Position numbers and translations under genes: made by a program. From CAVQMC01 sp963713505 (lineage in GTDB: Bacteria > Bacteroidota > Ignavibacteria > Ignavibacteriales > Ignavibacteriaceae), in the NCBI GenBank assembly GCA_963713505.1, contig CAVQMC010000020.1, forward strand, positions 353,923-417,922: a DNA stretch of 64,000 bases. Direction: 5' to 3'. Position 1 is the first letter of the stretch. The number at the start of each line of letters is the position of its first letter. This document shows positions 19,097 to 28,625 of this stretch, piece after piece. The notes below the pieces were generated by a model, which was not told the DNA's origin, did no database searches, and saw only the letters and a program-made list of their open reading frames with translations.

Positions 19097-20662
19097 TTAT
19101 CTCGCGTAATTTATTTTTCTAACCTCTCTAATCACAGTTACTTTTATCTGTCCTGGATATTCCATCTCTTCTTCAATTTTTGCCGCAATATCATGAGATA
19201 ATTTATCTGCAACTATATCATCAATCTTATCCTGTTCTACTACAACTCTGATTTCTCGCCCGGCCTGAATTGCATAAGTTTTTGCAACTCCTTCAAAAGA
19301 TTTTGCTAACGCTTCAAGATTTTCAAGACGCTTTACATAACCTTCAAGCGGTTCTCTTCTTGCACCGGGTCTTGCTCCGCTTATAGCATCTGCAGCTTGA
19401 ACTAAAGGTGCAATAGGACTTTCCATTTCGATATCTTCATGGTGAGAACCAATTGCATTTGCAACTATTGCATTTTCCTTATATTTCTTAGCTAATTCAT
19501 AACCAAGTAAAGCATGCGGACCTTCAACACTTTTATCAACTGTTTTACCAACATCGTGCAATAATCCGGAACGTTTTGCCAAGTTTGTATCAAGTCCTAA
19601 TTCAGCAGCCATTATTCCCGTTAAATATGCAACTTCAATGCTGTGCTGTAAAAGATTTTGTCCGTAACTGGAACGATACTTCATTCGTCCGACATGTTTT
19701 ACTAATTCGGGATGCATATTATGAAGTCCAAGCTGAAGAATAGTATTCTCACCTTCTCTTATTATTTCTTCATCCAATTCTTGTTTTACTTTTTCAACTA
19801 CTTCTTCAATTCTAGCCGGATGAATTCTGCCATCTACAATTAATCTTTCCAAAGAAATTCTAGCAATCTCTCTTCTGAACTGATCGAATGAAGATAAAAT
19901 AACAGCTTCAGGAGTATCATCGACAATAACATCAACACCGGTTGCAGCTTCGAAAGCACGAATGTTTCTTCCTTCTTTACCAATTATTCGTCCTTTCATT
20001 TCGTCATTTTGAATTTGAACAACCGAAACAGTAGTTTCAATTGAATGGTCTGCAGCAGATCTTTGAATTGCTTGAACGATAACTTTTTGAGCTTCTTTTT
20101 TGGCATCTGCTTTTGCTTGATCGTGAAGTTCTTTAATAATATGAGCAACATCAGTTTTAGCCTGATTGACCATATTATCCATAAGCATTTTCTTAGCTTC
20201 ATCCGAAGTTAAGCCTGAAAGTTTTTCAAGTTTTTGATTTTGTTCAAGTTCAAGTTTTTGAATTTCATTGAACTTAGTTTCCAGAGTTTTTTTGAAATCC
20301 TGTAATTCTTTTTCCTGCTGTTTGTTCTCCTTTTCTTTCTTCAGCACTAATTCAAATTTTTTCTCAGTATTTTCTTCTCTGGCAACAAGCTGTTTTTCCA
20401 AGTTCTGAAGTTTTTGTCTTTTATGATTTACTTCATTATCGAAATCAACTTTCTTTTTATACCATTCGTCTTTAACCTCAAGTAATTTTTCCCGTTTTAT
20501 ATTGTTAGCTTCTTTTTGTGCATCGGCAATAATTTGTTTAGATCTTTCATCAGCCGCAGCAATACTTCTCTTCCCTAACCTAGAATTAAAATACCATCCT
20601 AAATAAAAGAAAATAACAACGAGAACAATCACCATTGGAATTAACAACAATAAGTCAACCAT
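19097..20662 (-). CDS. rny: Ribonuclease Y
   Basis: Membrane-anchored endoribonuclease that starts mRNA decay. The chosen ATG at 20662 follows GGAGGAAAG at ideal spacing and gives MVDLLLLIPMVIVLVV, the N-terminal anchor; an upstream ATG at 20704 in the same frame is less likely. The order is membrane helix, coiled coil of about 160 residues rich in Lys/Glu, KH domain (MKGRIIGKEGRNIRAFE), and an HD domain with LLHDVGKTVDKS and the metal/phosphate site IGSHHEDIE. About 521 residues, normal for the family. A 6S-like RNA lies between it and zapA. Confidence 0.95.
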   Translation of the reverse strand: MVDLLLLIPMVIVLVVIFFYLGWYFNSRLGKRSIAAADERSKQIIADAQKEANNIKREKLLEVKDEWYKKKVDFDNEVNHKRQKLQNLEKQLVAREENTEKKFELVLKKEKENKQQEKELQDFKKTLETKFNEIQKLELEQNQKLEKLSGLTSDEAKKMLMDNMVNQAKTDVAHIIKELHDQAKADAKKEAQKVIVQAIQRSAADHSIETTVSVVQIQNDEMKGRIIGKEGRNIRAFEAATGVDVIVDDTPEAVILSSFDQFRREIARISLERLIVDGRIHPARIEEVVEKVKQELDEEIIREGENTILQLGLHNMHPELVKHVGRMKYRSSYGQNLLQHSIEVAYLTGIMAAELGLDTNLAKRSGLLHDVGKTVDKSVEGPHALLGYELAKKYKENAIVANAIGSHHEDIEMESPIAPLVQAADAISGARPGARREPLEGYVKRLENLEALAKSFEGVAKTYAIQAGREIRVVVEQDKIDDIVADKLSHDIAAKIEEEMEYPGQIKVTVIREVRKINYAR

Positions 20663-20704
20663 CTTTCCTCCAATGTAGGGATTTATATAAACCGCATCTG
20701 TCAA

Positions 20705-20900
20705 TCACACGTAACAAGAAAAACCCAATTTAAGACAGTGTGGGAATCTGCCCGAACGCTTTTTGCTTCCTTCGTTCCGGTTATTAACCGTATTTCCAGC
20801 AGGGCTAGACAAGGCCTGCAATAGACGCCGAAAGTCATACTCCCTATTGTTTATGAGTTAGTTTTTCATTTTTACGAGGATTGACAGAGCGGAAACTTGT
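20705..20900 (-). ncRNA. Candidate 6S (SsrS-like) RNA
   Basis: A 200-base region between zapA and rny with no reading frame, more GC-rich than its surroundings and full of short hairpins: CGGTTAATAACCG, GCAGG...CCTGC, and CAATAG...CTATTG. In bacteria 6S RNA is often beside zapA, and in Bacteroidota the zapA-rny interval commonly carries an RNA gene, so 6S is the best guess. I could not assemble a clean closing stem by eye, and the ends are approximate. An alternative is a structured leader of rny. Confidence 0.5.
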
Positions 20901-20904
20901 AATT

Positions 20905-21201
20905 TTAAGACGGGTCCGACATACTCGGCTCATTTAAGAGAAGCTTTATCTTTTTAACTTTATCAGTAGCCTGGATTAGAAATTCCCTATTTTTATTTTT
21001 TTCTATGAACAAATCATATGCAATATTTAAACATGCAATAATCGCAATAGTTTGTGCAGGCTGATCAGGAAGTTCATCCTTAGTCTCTTCCATTACTTTA
21101 TTAACATAAATAGCAAGCTCTTTTGCTATTTCTTCATTTTCTACTAATAAAGAATATTCTTTGTCAAATATTTTAATTTTAAGCTTCTTTTTATCAGTCA
21201 T
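20905..21201 (-). CDS. zapA: Cell division protein ZapA
   Basis: Small FtsZ-binding protein that bundles Z-ring filaments. The protein opens KLKIKIFDKEYSLLVE and continues with a helical dimerisation region (IAIIACLNIAYDLFIEKN), the ZapA arrangement of a short beta domain followed by a coiled coil. I choose ATG at 21201 (MTDKKKL); the frame extends upstream six codons to a TTG, which is less likely. About 98 residues. Its neighbour is a small coiled-coil protein, as often seen for zapA in this phylum. Confidence 0.85.
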   Translation of the reverse strand: MTDKKKLKIKIFDKEYSLLVENEEIAKELAIYVNKVMEETKDELPDQPAQTIAIIACLNIAYDLFIEKNKNREFLIQATDKVKKIKLLLNEPSMSDPS

Positions 21202-21230
21202 TATGTCATTACCATCCAACTAACAAAATT

Positions 21231-21542
21231 TTAAGAACTTAAGTGATAGTCAATCCTAGAAATCAATTCTTGAATTCTACCTTTAATTGATTCTCTCTCC
21301 TCTAAATTTAATGAATTTTTAGCAATATTTTCACTCTCATCAACTAATCTTTTTAATTCTTCTTCCAAATTCCTAATTCTATTGCTCAAACCATTATTTT
21401 CATTTTTTACATTACTGTTTAATTCTTCTAATTCTTTATTTCGTTCATCAACATCTTTTAACTTATGCATCAGAATAGAAATCTGTGTTTGAATTTCACT
21501 CAATTCATTTAATAGAATTTCGTGTTTTGTTGATTCCGCCAA
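21231..21542 (-). CDS. Small coiled-coil protein next to zapA
   Basis: A 103-residue protein that is almost entirely a predicted coiled coil: Leu/Ile at heptad spacing through ELSEIQTQISILMHKL and NRIRNLEEELKRLVDE. No signal peptide or membrane span. Proteins of this kind lie between pheT and zapA in many Bacteroidota and may help division, but I cannot assign a specific function. It starts four bases after the pheT stop. Confidence 0.7.
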   Translation of the reverse strand: MAESTKHEILLNELSEIQTQISILMHKLKDVDERNKELEELNSNVKNENNGLSNRIRNLEEELKRLVDESENIAKNSLNLEERESIKGRIQELISRIDYHLSS

Positions 21543-21546
21543 ATTA

Positions 21547-23951
21547 TTATCCTCTTAATTTCGCGTTAAATTCTTTTGTTACTGCATTAATCAAAGAGGT
21601 AAATTCCTTTTCAACTTCTTCTTCTTTTAATGTTTTATTTCTATCATAATATTCTAAAGTGAATGCCATGCTTTTTTTATTTTTTCCGAGCGACTCACTT
21701 TCAAATATATCAAATAAAGAAACTGATTTAAGTAAACCCGAACCATTTTTTAAAATAAAATTTTCAACTTTATTATATTCAATTTCATTATCAAAAATAA
21801 ATGCAAAATCTCTAATTACTTTCGGGTACTTTAAAGGTTCTACAAATTTTTTCGATTCAGGTTCCACTTTTGCTAATGCTTCGAGATCAAACTCAAAACA
21901 ATAAACTTCTTGTGAAATATCAAAATGATTAAGAACTGTTTTATTTACTTTTCCGCCTGTTCCAATCGTATCTTTTTTATGAATTTTACTAAAAGTATAT
22001 TCATAAATTTTTTCTGACTGATTATTATATGAATCATTTAAAACATTGTCAAGCGAAAATTTTCTAATAAATGAATTTATATAACCTTTTAATGAATAGA
22101 AATCGAAATATTTTTCCTCATTATTCCACTCTTTTTGACTCTCTTTTCCTGTTAAAACAAGTATTAATCTCTTAGATTCTTCAAAATCTTTAAAACTTTC
22201 AATGGATTTTTCATTTAAACGGTTAAAAATATTTCCTACTTCAAACAACATTAAATCTTTTTCGCCGACTTTAATATTTTTTGAAACTGTCAGCAAAGCA
22301 CTTGTTAAAAGTGAAGTTCTCAAGTGAGACATTTCCATACTTTGCGGATTTAATACATGAACCGGATTTCCTGTCAGTGATGCAATTGATTCACTTTGTA
22401 GAGGATTATTTATCATTTCAAAAAAACCGAGTGAATTTGCTGCATACTTTATATTATCAACAAATTCTGATTCGTCATGTTTTTCGCCGAGAGTAATATT
22501 TAATTTTAGAAACTGCAGGAATATTTTCGTAACCATAAATTCTTGCAATTTCTTCTATAACATCTATTTCACGTTCAATATCAGGTCTGTACGTCGGAAT
22601 TTTTAAATGAATCTCTTCACCGGATTCTAGAATAGTTTCAAATCCGAGTCTTTCAAAAATATTTTTAATTTTTTCTTCAGAAATATCATAACCTAAAACT
22701 TTTTTTGTTCTGGAAATTCTGAACCGGACTTCCCTTTTATTTATTTTTTTAGGATAAACATCAATAGTACCTTCAGCAATTTCACCGGAAGAAATATCTT
22801 TAATTAATTGAACTGCTCTTTCAGCAGCTACAACAGTTCCGTTCGGATCAACACCTCTTTCAAATCTATAAGATGCTTCGGAGGATAATCCTAAGTTGCG
22901 AGCAGTTTTTCTTATACTGCTGCTGTTGAAATGTGCACTTTCAATTAATATATTTTTAGTTGCATTATTGATTTCTGAATTTTCACCTCCCATGACTCCG
23001 GCAACTGCAATATTTTTTTCAGCATCGCAAATCATTAATGTATCTTTGGGAAGTTTTCTTTCTTTAGAATCGAGAGTTGTAAATGTTGTTTCGTCAAGAG
23101 TACTTTGAACAATTATTTCATGGTTTTTTAATAAATCCAAATCAAATGCATGTAAAGGCTGGCCAAGTTCAAACATTACATAATTTGTTGCATCAACAAT
23201 ATTATTTATTGGTCTAAGACCAACATTTAAAAGTCTTTTCTTTAAGCCAATCAGGTGATTCTTTAATTTCAATATCTTTTATCACCTTAGCTGAATAACG
23301 CGGGCAGTTTTTTTCATCAATAATTTTTACAGTTGCTAAGTCTTTTATTTTTTCAGTTGATTCTGTAAAAACTATTTCGGGCAAATTTAATTCCAGATCA
23401 TAAATTGCAGCTAAGTCTCTTGCAACACCAATATGCGAAAGTGCATCGGGACGGTTCGGTGTTATGGCAATTTCCATAATAACATCATTTAAATCTAAAG
23501 CTTTTGAAATTGGAATTCCGGTTTCTTGAAAATCTTCCAAAACCATTATTCCAGAATGATCTTCACTTAAATCCAGTTCATCTTCGGCACATATCATTCC
23601 ATACGATTCAATTCCCCTAATCTTTGCTTTTCCAATTTTAAAATTTCCTTTCGGAACAACAGCACCGACTTTTGCAAAAACAACTTTTTGATTTGCTTCT
23701 ACGTTTGGAGCACCGCAAATAACCTGGAAATCTTCTTTACCATCGGAAACTGTGCATAAGGAAAGTTTATCAGCATTGGGATGCTTTGATTTTTCTTTTA
23801 CAAATCCAACTACAAAATTTTTATAAACCTCATTTTGATCAATGTAATTTTCAACTTCTAACCCGGACATGGTTAATTTTGCAATAATATCCTGAGTTGG
23901 TATTCCATCTAAGTTAATGTATTCTTTGAGCCAGTTTAATGAAATTTTCAA
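21547..23951 (-). CDS. pheT: Phenylalanine-tRNA ligase beta subunit, two frame breaks
   Basis: Beta chain of the alpha2-beta2 synthetase; provides tRNA binding and editing. Three overlapping reading frames add up to one full-length protein of about 800 residues. Frame one: MKISLNWLKEYINLDG, the tRNA-binding (OB) domain and B3/B4 start. Frame two begins at KRLLNVGLRPINNIVD and holds B3/B4 editing and B5 domains. Frame three begins at NITLGEKHDESEF and ends with the ferredoxin-fold anticodon domain (IFDNEIEYNKV). The breaks are at about 23240 (one extra A in AAAGAAAAGA) and about 22500 (ATTAAATATT, one extra A). An essential gene broken twice is most likely mis-called rather than dead. Confidence 0.9.
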
Positions 23952-23966
23952 TTTAAGATCTCCAAA

Positions 23967-24980
23967 TCAGAACTGTTTTAAAAATCTAATATCATTATCA
24001 AAATAATATCTTATATCAGGTATTCCGTATTTTAATAAACCAATTCTTTCAATACCCATTCCGAATGCATAGCCGGTAAATTTTTCGGAATCATACTTAA
24101 CATAATTAAATACGTTTGGATCAACCATTCCGCAGCCTAAAATTTCCAGCCAACCGGAATATTTACAAACTCTGCATCCTTCACCTTTGCACAAAAAGCA
24201 GGTGATATCCATTTCCGCACTCGGTTCGGTAAAAGGGAAAAAACTTGGTCTGAATCTATATTTTAAATCCTCACCATAAAATTGTTTTGCAAATGAAACC
24301 AAAGTTCCTTTTAATTCTGCAAAAGTAACATCGGTATCCACATACAAACCTTCAACCTGATGAAACATGCAGTAACTTCTTGCATTTATTGCTTCGTTTC
24401 TATACACCCGTCCAGGCATAATTGCTCTAACCGGAGGTTTTTTGTTTTCCATTACTCTTATTTGTACAGGTGAAGTATGAGTTCTTAAAAGAAATTTATC
24501 GCTTATAAAAAACGTATCCTGCATATCTCTTGCCGGATGATCCGGCGGAAAGTTTAATGCTTCAAAGTTATAATAATCGGATTCAAGCTCAGGACCTTCA
24601 TATACTGAGAATCCCATTCCTTTAAAGATGTTTTTTATTTCATCCAGAGTTTGAGTTAAGATATGTCTGCTTCCAATCACTTTATCAAATGAAGGAAGAG
24701 TTAAATCCAACTTAATTGAAGATGTTTTTCCCGAAGATTCGATTCTATCTTTTAAATCATGAAATCGATTTGTTACAGAGTTTCTGAATTCATTTAAAGC
24801 TTTACCTAATAAAGGTTTCTCTTCTTTTGATGCATTTTTTAATTCATCAAACAACTTGGAGACGATTCCATTCCTGCTGAGATATTTTACTCTAAATTCT
24901 TCTAACTGGTTTGAATTTGCAACTTTGGAAATTTCCTCGGATAAGGTGGATTCAATTTCTTTTATTTTTTCAGTAAGCAT
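23967..24980 (-). CDS. pheS: Phenylalanine-tRNA ligase alpha subunit
   Basis: Catalytic chain of phenylalanyl-tRNA synthetase. N-terminal coiled-coil tRNA-binding arm, then class II motif 1 region GSRHILTQTLDEI, motif 2 as RAIMPGRVYRNEAINARS, and motif 3 near the C-terminus as AFGMGIERIGLLKYGI. The stretch FLCKGEGCRVCKYSGW carries extra cysteines that look like a zinc knuckle, known in several bacterial PheS proteins. Length 337. A hairpin precedes it; pheT follows after 15 bases. Confidence 0.96.
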   Translation of the reverse strand: MLTEKIKEIESTLSEEISKVANSNQLEEFRVKYLSRNGIVSKLFDELKNASKEEKPLLGKALNEFRNSVTNRFHDLKDRIESSGKTSSIKLDLTLPSFDKVIGSRHILTQTLDEIKNIFKGMGFSVYEGPELESDYYNFEALNFPPDHPARDMQDTFFISDKFLLRTHTSPVQIRVMENKKPPVRAIMPGRVYRNEAINARSYCMFHQVEGLYVDTDVTFAELKGTLVSFAKQFYGEDLKYRFRPSFFPFTEPSAEMDITCFLCKGEGCRVCKYSGWLEILGCGMVDPNVFNYVKYDSEKFTGYAFGMGIERIGLLKYGIPDIRYYFDNDIRFLKQF

Positions 24981-25007
24981 TATCGGTGATCCAATTATTT
25001 AAAATAA

Positions 25008-25045
25008 TACCCTCCTGGATATTATAATAAATAAACAAGAGGGTA
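25008..25045 (-). terminator. Hairpin between rplT and pheS (terminator or attenuator)
   Basis: TACCCTC and GAGGGTA pair across a 24-base AT loop; on the minus strand the stem is followed by TTATTTTAAAT. It sits between rplT and pheS, where it could terminate part of the ribosomal-protein transcript or attenuate pheST. The stem is short. Confidence 0.5.
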
Positions 25046-25052
25046 ACTTAAA

Positions 25053-25400
25053 TTAATTTACAGCAAACTTTACAACTTCGGAAAATGCTGCAGGATTTTC
25101 AACGGCTAAACTTGCAAGTACTTTTCTATTCATAACAACACCCTTAGTATCGAGTGCGTGAATTAATCTTGAATAAGTAGTACCGTTAGCTCTTGCAGCA
25201 GCATTTATTCTTACAATCCATAATTGTCTGAATGTTCTCTTTTTTAATTTTCTATCTCTGTAAGAATGCAGCCAGCCTTTTTCTACATGATTTTTAGCAA
25301 TCGTATAAACTTTACTTCTTGCACCCCAATAACCTTTAGCACTAGCTAATATTTTTTTCTTTCTTTTATGAGATGCTACTTTATTTTTTGAACGTGGCAT
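25053..25400 (-). CDS. rplT: Large ribosomal subunit protein bL20
   Basis: Early-assembly 23S rRNA-binding protein. The N-terminal tail MPRSKNKVASHKRKKKIL is strongly basic, followed by AKGYWGARSKVYTIAK and the typical RDRKLKKRTFRQLWIVRINAA block; 115 residues. It sits between rpmI and pheS in the classic order, and in many bacteria bL20 represses translation of its own rpmI-rplT message. Confidence 0.97.
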   Translation of the reverse strand: MPRSKNKVASHKRKKKILASAKGYWGARSKVYTIAKNHVEKGWLHSYRDRKLKKRTFRQLWIVRINAAARANGTTYSRLIHALDTKGVVMNRKVLASLAVENPAAFSEVVKFAVN

Positions 25401-25420
25401 TTTTCTATTCCCTTTTTACT

Positions 25421-25612
25421 TTAATTAATCATTCTCTTAACTCTTTGAGCATCAGATTCAGAAACCAGAGTTCCACTTCTGAGTTTTCTTTTTCTCTTAG
25501 TACTTTTCGAAGTCAAAATATGACTTTTATATGCTTTTTTTCTTTTGTATTTGCCAGTAGCGGTTTTCTTAAAAGTCTTAGATGCACCACTGTTGCTTTT
25601 CATTTTTGGCAT
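25421..25612 (-). CDS. rpmI: Large ribosomal subunit protein bL35
   Basis: A 63-residue basic protein beginning MPKMKSNSGASKTFKKT with the family's KAYKSHILTSKSTKRKRKLR core. It lies between infC and rplT with short gaps, as in most bacteria, and is part of the large subunit. Confidence 0.96.
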   Translation of the reverse strand: MPKMKSNSGASKTFKKTATGKYKRKKAYKSHILTSKSTKRKRKLRSGTLVSESDAQRVKRMIN

Positions 25613-25626
25613 AAGGCATTCCTAAT

Positions 25627-26164
25627 TTATTTCTTTTTTGATTTTAATTTTACCTGCGGAACGAGGATAGTACTCATATTTCGTCCTTCCATTTTAATCG
25701 GAGTTTCAACTTTTGAGATATCCTCTAATTGTTCAATAAATTTCTGAAGAAGTTCTTCACCCTGTTCGGTGTAAGCCATTTCCCTTCCTTTAAACATAAC
25801 TACAACTTTTACTTTATTACCTTCTTCAATAAAATTAACCGCATGTTTAACTTTAAAGTCAAAATCGTGTACATCCGTGTTAGGATGAAGCCTGATTTCC
25901 TTTTAAAGTAGAAACCTGTTGATTTTTCTTTTGTATTTTTTCTCTTTTCTGTTGCTCGTATTTAAATTTTCCAAAATCAATAACTTTACAAACAGGCGGT
26001 TTTGCCTGCGGAGCTATTTCAACCAAATCCAATCCTCTGTCTTGAGAAACCTTTAATGCATCTCGAACAGTAAAAATTCCCAGTTGACTACCATCTACAT
26101 CAATAACTCTAACCTTAGGGGCTCTGATATCTTCGTTTACCCTAACTTCATCTTTTTTGGCGAT
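25627..26164 (-). CDS. infC: Translation initiation factor IF-3, frame-disrupted; apparent ATC start
   Basis: IF-3 checks start codon-anticodon pairing on the 30S subunit. The first frame gives AKKDEVRVNEDIRAPKVR and the N-domain through CKVIDFGKFKYEQQKR. It then stops after LKGNQASS; removing one base from AAAAGGAAATC at about 25900 gives TLKEIRLHPNTDVHDF and the C-domain to VPQVKLKSKKK. No ATG, GTG or TTG starts the frame. The expected first codon is ATC at 26164-26162, with AGAGGT just upstream; E. coli infC uses AUU for autoregulation, so a rare start is plausible. It begins 11 bases after the thrS stop. Confidence 0.88.
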
Positions 26165-26175
26165 ATGCTACCTCT

Positions 26176-28125
26176 CTAATTTGTTTCGTAATATTTTGAA
26201 TTAATCTCATCCTGTAATTTATCAATAAATTCGTTTAAAATTAAAGAACCAAGGTCGCCTTTTTTGTGTTTTCTAACAGAAATATTGCCTGCATTCTGCT
26301 CTTTTTCGCCTAATACCAGCATATAAGGGACTTTTTGGGTTTCCCAGTCTCTAATTTTATACCCTACTTTTTCATTTCTATCATCAAATTCAACACGAAT
26401 TTTATTTTCTTTTAATTTATTAAAAACACTTTGAGCATAATCAATATAATTCTGTGATAAAGGAATTACAACAACCTGAAGTGGAGCTAACCACAATGGA
26501 AACTCACCTGCATAATGCTCAATTAAAACACCTATAAATCTTTCTAGTGAACCAAAAGGTGCACGATGAATTACAACAGGTCTGTGTTTTTGACCATCGC
26601 TTCCGGTATATTCTAAATTAAATCTTTCCGGCATTACATAATCAATCTGGACTGTACCAAGCTGCCATCTTCTTCCAAGTACGTCTTTAACCATAAAATC
26701 TATTTTGGGTCCGTAAAAAGCTGCTTCGCCTTCTTCAACATGATATTTTAACTTCATCAAGTCGGCAGCTTCTTGAATTTCTTTTTGAGCTTTATCCCAC
26801 AGACTTAAATCCCCGCCGTATTTTTCTATATTATCATCTCTGAATGATAATTGAGTTTCAAAATCTTTAAATCCCATTTGGGAAAATACAGTTTGAATTA
26901 AATCAATTACATCACAGACTTCATCTTTTAATTGATCTTGACGAACAAACATATGTGAATCATCAACAGCAAATGAACGAACGCGTGTAAGGCCGTTGAG
27001 TTCCCCTGATTGTTCATATCTATAAACAGTTCCGAATTCTGCATATCTAATTGGAAGATCTCTATAACTCCTTGGTTTAGAAAGATAAATTTGAAAATGA
27101 TGAGGACAATTCATCGGTTTCAATAAATATTCTTCTTTACCATCTTCTAAAGTAATCGGAGGAAATTGACTGTCTGAATAATATGGATAATGTCCGCTGG
27201 TTTTATATAATTCTATATTTCCAATATGCGGAGTAATTACAGGCTGATATCCTCTTTTCCTTTGTTCTTCTCTAAGATAATTTTCCAGAGTTTCTCTTAA
27301 AACAGTTCCTTTCGGAAGCCAAATGGGTAAACCGGTTCCAACAGCAGGAGTAATTAAAAATATTCCTAATTCTTTTCCTAATTTTCTATGATCTCTTTTT
27401 TTTGCTTCTTCCAGTTTTTCAAGGTATTCATCGAGCATTTTCTTTTTAGGAAAAGAAATTCCATAAATTCTTTGAAGCTGTTTGTTATGCTCATCTCCGC
27501 GCCAATATGATCCGGAAATATTTAATAATTTTACATATTTAATTTTGCCGGTATTGGGTAAATGCGGACCACGGCATAAATCAACGAAGTCACCTTCTTT
27601 ATAAATGCTAATATCTTCTGCATTCTCATCTATTTCTGAAAGAATCTCAATCTTATAATTATCACCTTTTTTCTCAAAGAAATCTACTGCGTCTTTTTTC
27701 GATAAATCTTGTCTGACAAATTCATCATTTCTTTTAGATATTTCAGCCATTTTATTTTCAATGGTTTTTAGATCATCTTCGCTTAAATGAGTATTGATAT
27801 CAATATCATAATAAAAACCGGATTCAATAGCGGGACCAACTCCAAATTTTGCTTCAGGATATAATTCTTGAATAGCATGAGCCATCAAATGAGAAGTTGA
27901 ATGCCAATAAACTTCTTTACCTTTTTCATCATTAAAAGTTAAAAAGTTAACAACCGAATTCTGGTTTATCGGATTGTCAAGATCTTTGACTAATCCATTA
28001 ACTTCAACAGCCAAAGCATCTTGAGCTAGCCTGGGAGAAATAGATTCGGCAATTTGATAACCTTTGATTCCTTTATCAAACTCTTTAGTGTTCCCGTCCG
28101 GGAATGTAATTTTAACTTTATCCAT
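26176..28125 (-). CDS. thrS: Threonine-tRNA ligase
   Basis: Charges tRNA-Thr and edits Ser-tRNA-Thr. N-terminal TGS domain (KVKITFPDGNTKEF), then the editing domain with HSTSHLMAHAIQELYP, and the class II catalytic core with LKPMNCPHHFQIYL (zinc ligand Cys), motif 2 as RYAEFGTVYRYEQSGEL and motif 3 as HRAPFGSLERFIGVLIEH. C-terminal anticodon domain (QVVVIPLSQNYIDYA). Length 649 residues, normal. It heads the thrS-infC-rpmI-rplT-pheS-pheT cluster. Confidence 0.97.
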   Translation of the reverse strand: MDKVKITFPDGNTKEFDKGIKGYQIAESISPRLAQDALAVEVNGLVKDLDNPINQNSVVNFLTFNDEKGKEVYWHSTSHLMAHAIQELYPEAKFGVGPAIESGFYYDIDINTHLSEDDLKTIENKMAEISKRNDEFVRQDLSKKDAVDFFEKKGDNYKIEILSEIDENAEDISIYKEGDFVDLCRGPHLPNTGKIKYVKLLNISGSYWRGDEHNKQLQRIYGISFPKKKMLDEYLEKLEEAKKRDHRKLGKELGIFLITPAVGTGLPIWLPKGTVLRETLENYLREEQRKRGYQPVITPHIGNIELYKTSGHYPYYSDSQFPPITLEDGKEEYLLKPMNCPHHFQIYLSKPRSYRDLPIRYAEFGTVYRYEQSGELNGLTRVRSFAVDDSHMFVRQDQLKDEVCDVIDLIQTVFSQMGFKDFETQLSFRDDNIEKYGGDLSLWDKAQKEIQEAADLMKLKYHVEEGEAAFYGPKIDFMVKDVLGRRWQLGTVQIDYVMPERFNLEYTGSDGQKHRPVVIHRAPFGSLERFIGVLIEHYAGEFPLWLAPLQVVVIPLSQNYIDYAQSVFNKLKENKIRVEFDDRNEKVGYKIRDWETQKVPYMLVLGEKEQNAGNISVRKHKKGDLGSLILNEFIDKLQDEINSKYYETN

Positions 28126-28140
28126 AACCTTAAATTAAAT

Positions 28141-28164
28141 AAAAAAAATCGGAGTTTTCTCCGA
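28141..28164 (-). terminator. Rho-independent terminator after tRNA-Val
   Basis: On the minus strand GTCGGAG, loop AAAA, CTCCGAT, then eight T. It ends the tRNA transcript just before thrS. Confidence 0.85.
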
Positions 28165-28169
28165 CTATG

Positions 28170-28243
28170 TGGGCTCTAGAGGATTCGAACCTCTGACCTT
28201 CTGCACGTCAAGCAGACGCTCTAACCAACTGAGCTAAGAGCCC
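28170..28243 (-). tRNA. tRNA-Val (GAC)
   Basis: A complete cloverleaf of 74 bases: acceptor GGGCTCT with AGAGCCC, D arm GCTC..GAGC, anticodon stem TCTGC/GCAGA around TTGACGT (anticodon GAC, valine GUC), and T arm AGAGG TTCGAAT CCTCT. Discriminator A. CCA is not encoded. Confidence 0.95.
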
Positions 28244-28245
28244 GC

Positions 28246-28617
28246 TTAATAAAATAAAAGTGAAATCTTATTTTTTATTAACGTACATCTTTTAGTACCG
28301 AGGGCCGGACTCGAACCGGCACGGGTAAAACACCCACAGGATTTTAAGTCCTGTGCGTCTACCAATTCCGCCACCCCGGCGTCATAAATACTTTTTAAGA
28401 ACTCTTTTCCGCTTCCGGATTTTAAATACTTTCCTTTTTCCCGGGCATCTTTTCTTGTCACAAATTCTTCCTTATAAATCAATTTAAATGTTTTATAAGG
28501 CTTTGTTGTTTTATTATATCCTTTATTATGCTCTTTAAGTCTTCTATTTATATTATTCGTTAATCCAACATAAATATAATTACGATTTAGACTTTTTATA
28601 GCATAAGTATAAAACAT
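28246..28617 (-). CDS. GIY-YIG (URI-type) endonuclease running into tRNA-Leu
   Basis: The N-terminal 80 residues are a compact single-domain GIY-YIG nuclease: YTYAIKSLNRNYIYVGLTNN holds the paired Tyr signature, followed by INRRLKEHNKG with the catalytic Arg and His, then a Lys-rich end. From about residue 80 on, AGVAELVDAQDLKSCG... is simply the translation of the tRNA-Leu gene on the same strand, so the true biological end is uncertain. The gene is bracketed by tRNA-Leu on one side and by a duplicated piece of tRNA-Leu on the other, suggesting it arrived as a small mobile unit. Confidence 0.75.
   Translation of the reverse strand: MFYTYAIKSLNRNYIYVGLTNNINRRLKEHNKGYNKTTKPYKTFKLIYKEEFVTRKDAREKGKYLKSGSGKEFLKSIYDAGVAELVDAQDLKSCGCFTRAGSSPALGTKRCTLIKNKISLLFY
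28296..28380 (-). tRNA. tRNA-Leu (UAA)
   Basis: An 85-base class II tRNA: acceptor GCCGGGG with CCTCGGT, GGCGGAATTGGTAGAC D region, anticodon stem CAGGA/TCCTG around CTTAAAA (anticodon TAA), a variable arm with GGGT...ACCC, and T arm GCCGG TTCGAGT CCGGC. Discriminator A. The gene lies inside the apparent reading frame of the GIY-YIG gene. Confidence 0.94.
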
Positions 28618-28625
28618 AATATTTT

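Noticed and set aside
28270..28380. C-terminal half of the GIY-YIG reading frame
   Set aside because: It translates the tRNA-Leu gene; the resulting residues are a known artefact, not protein.
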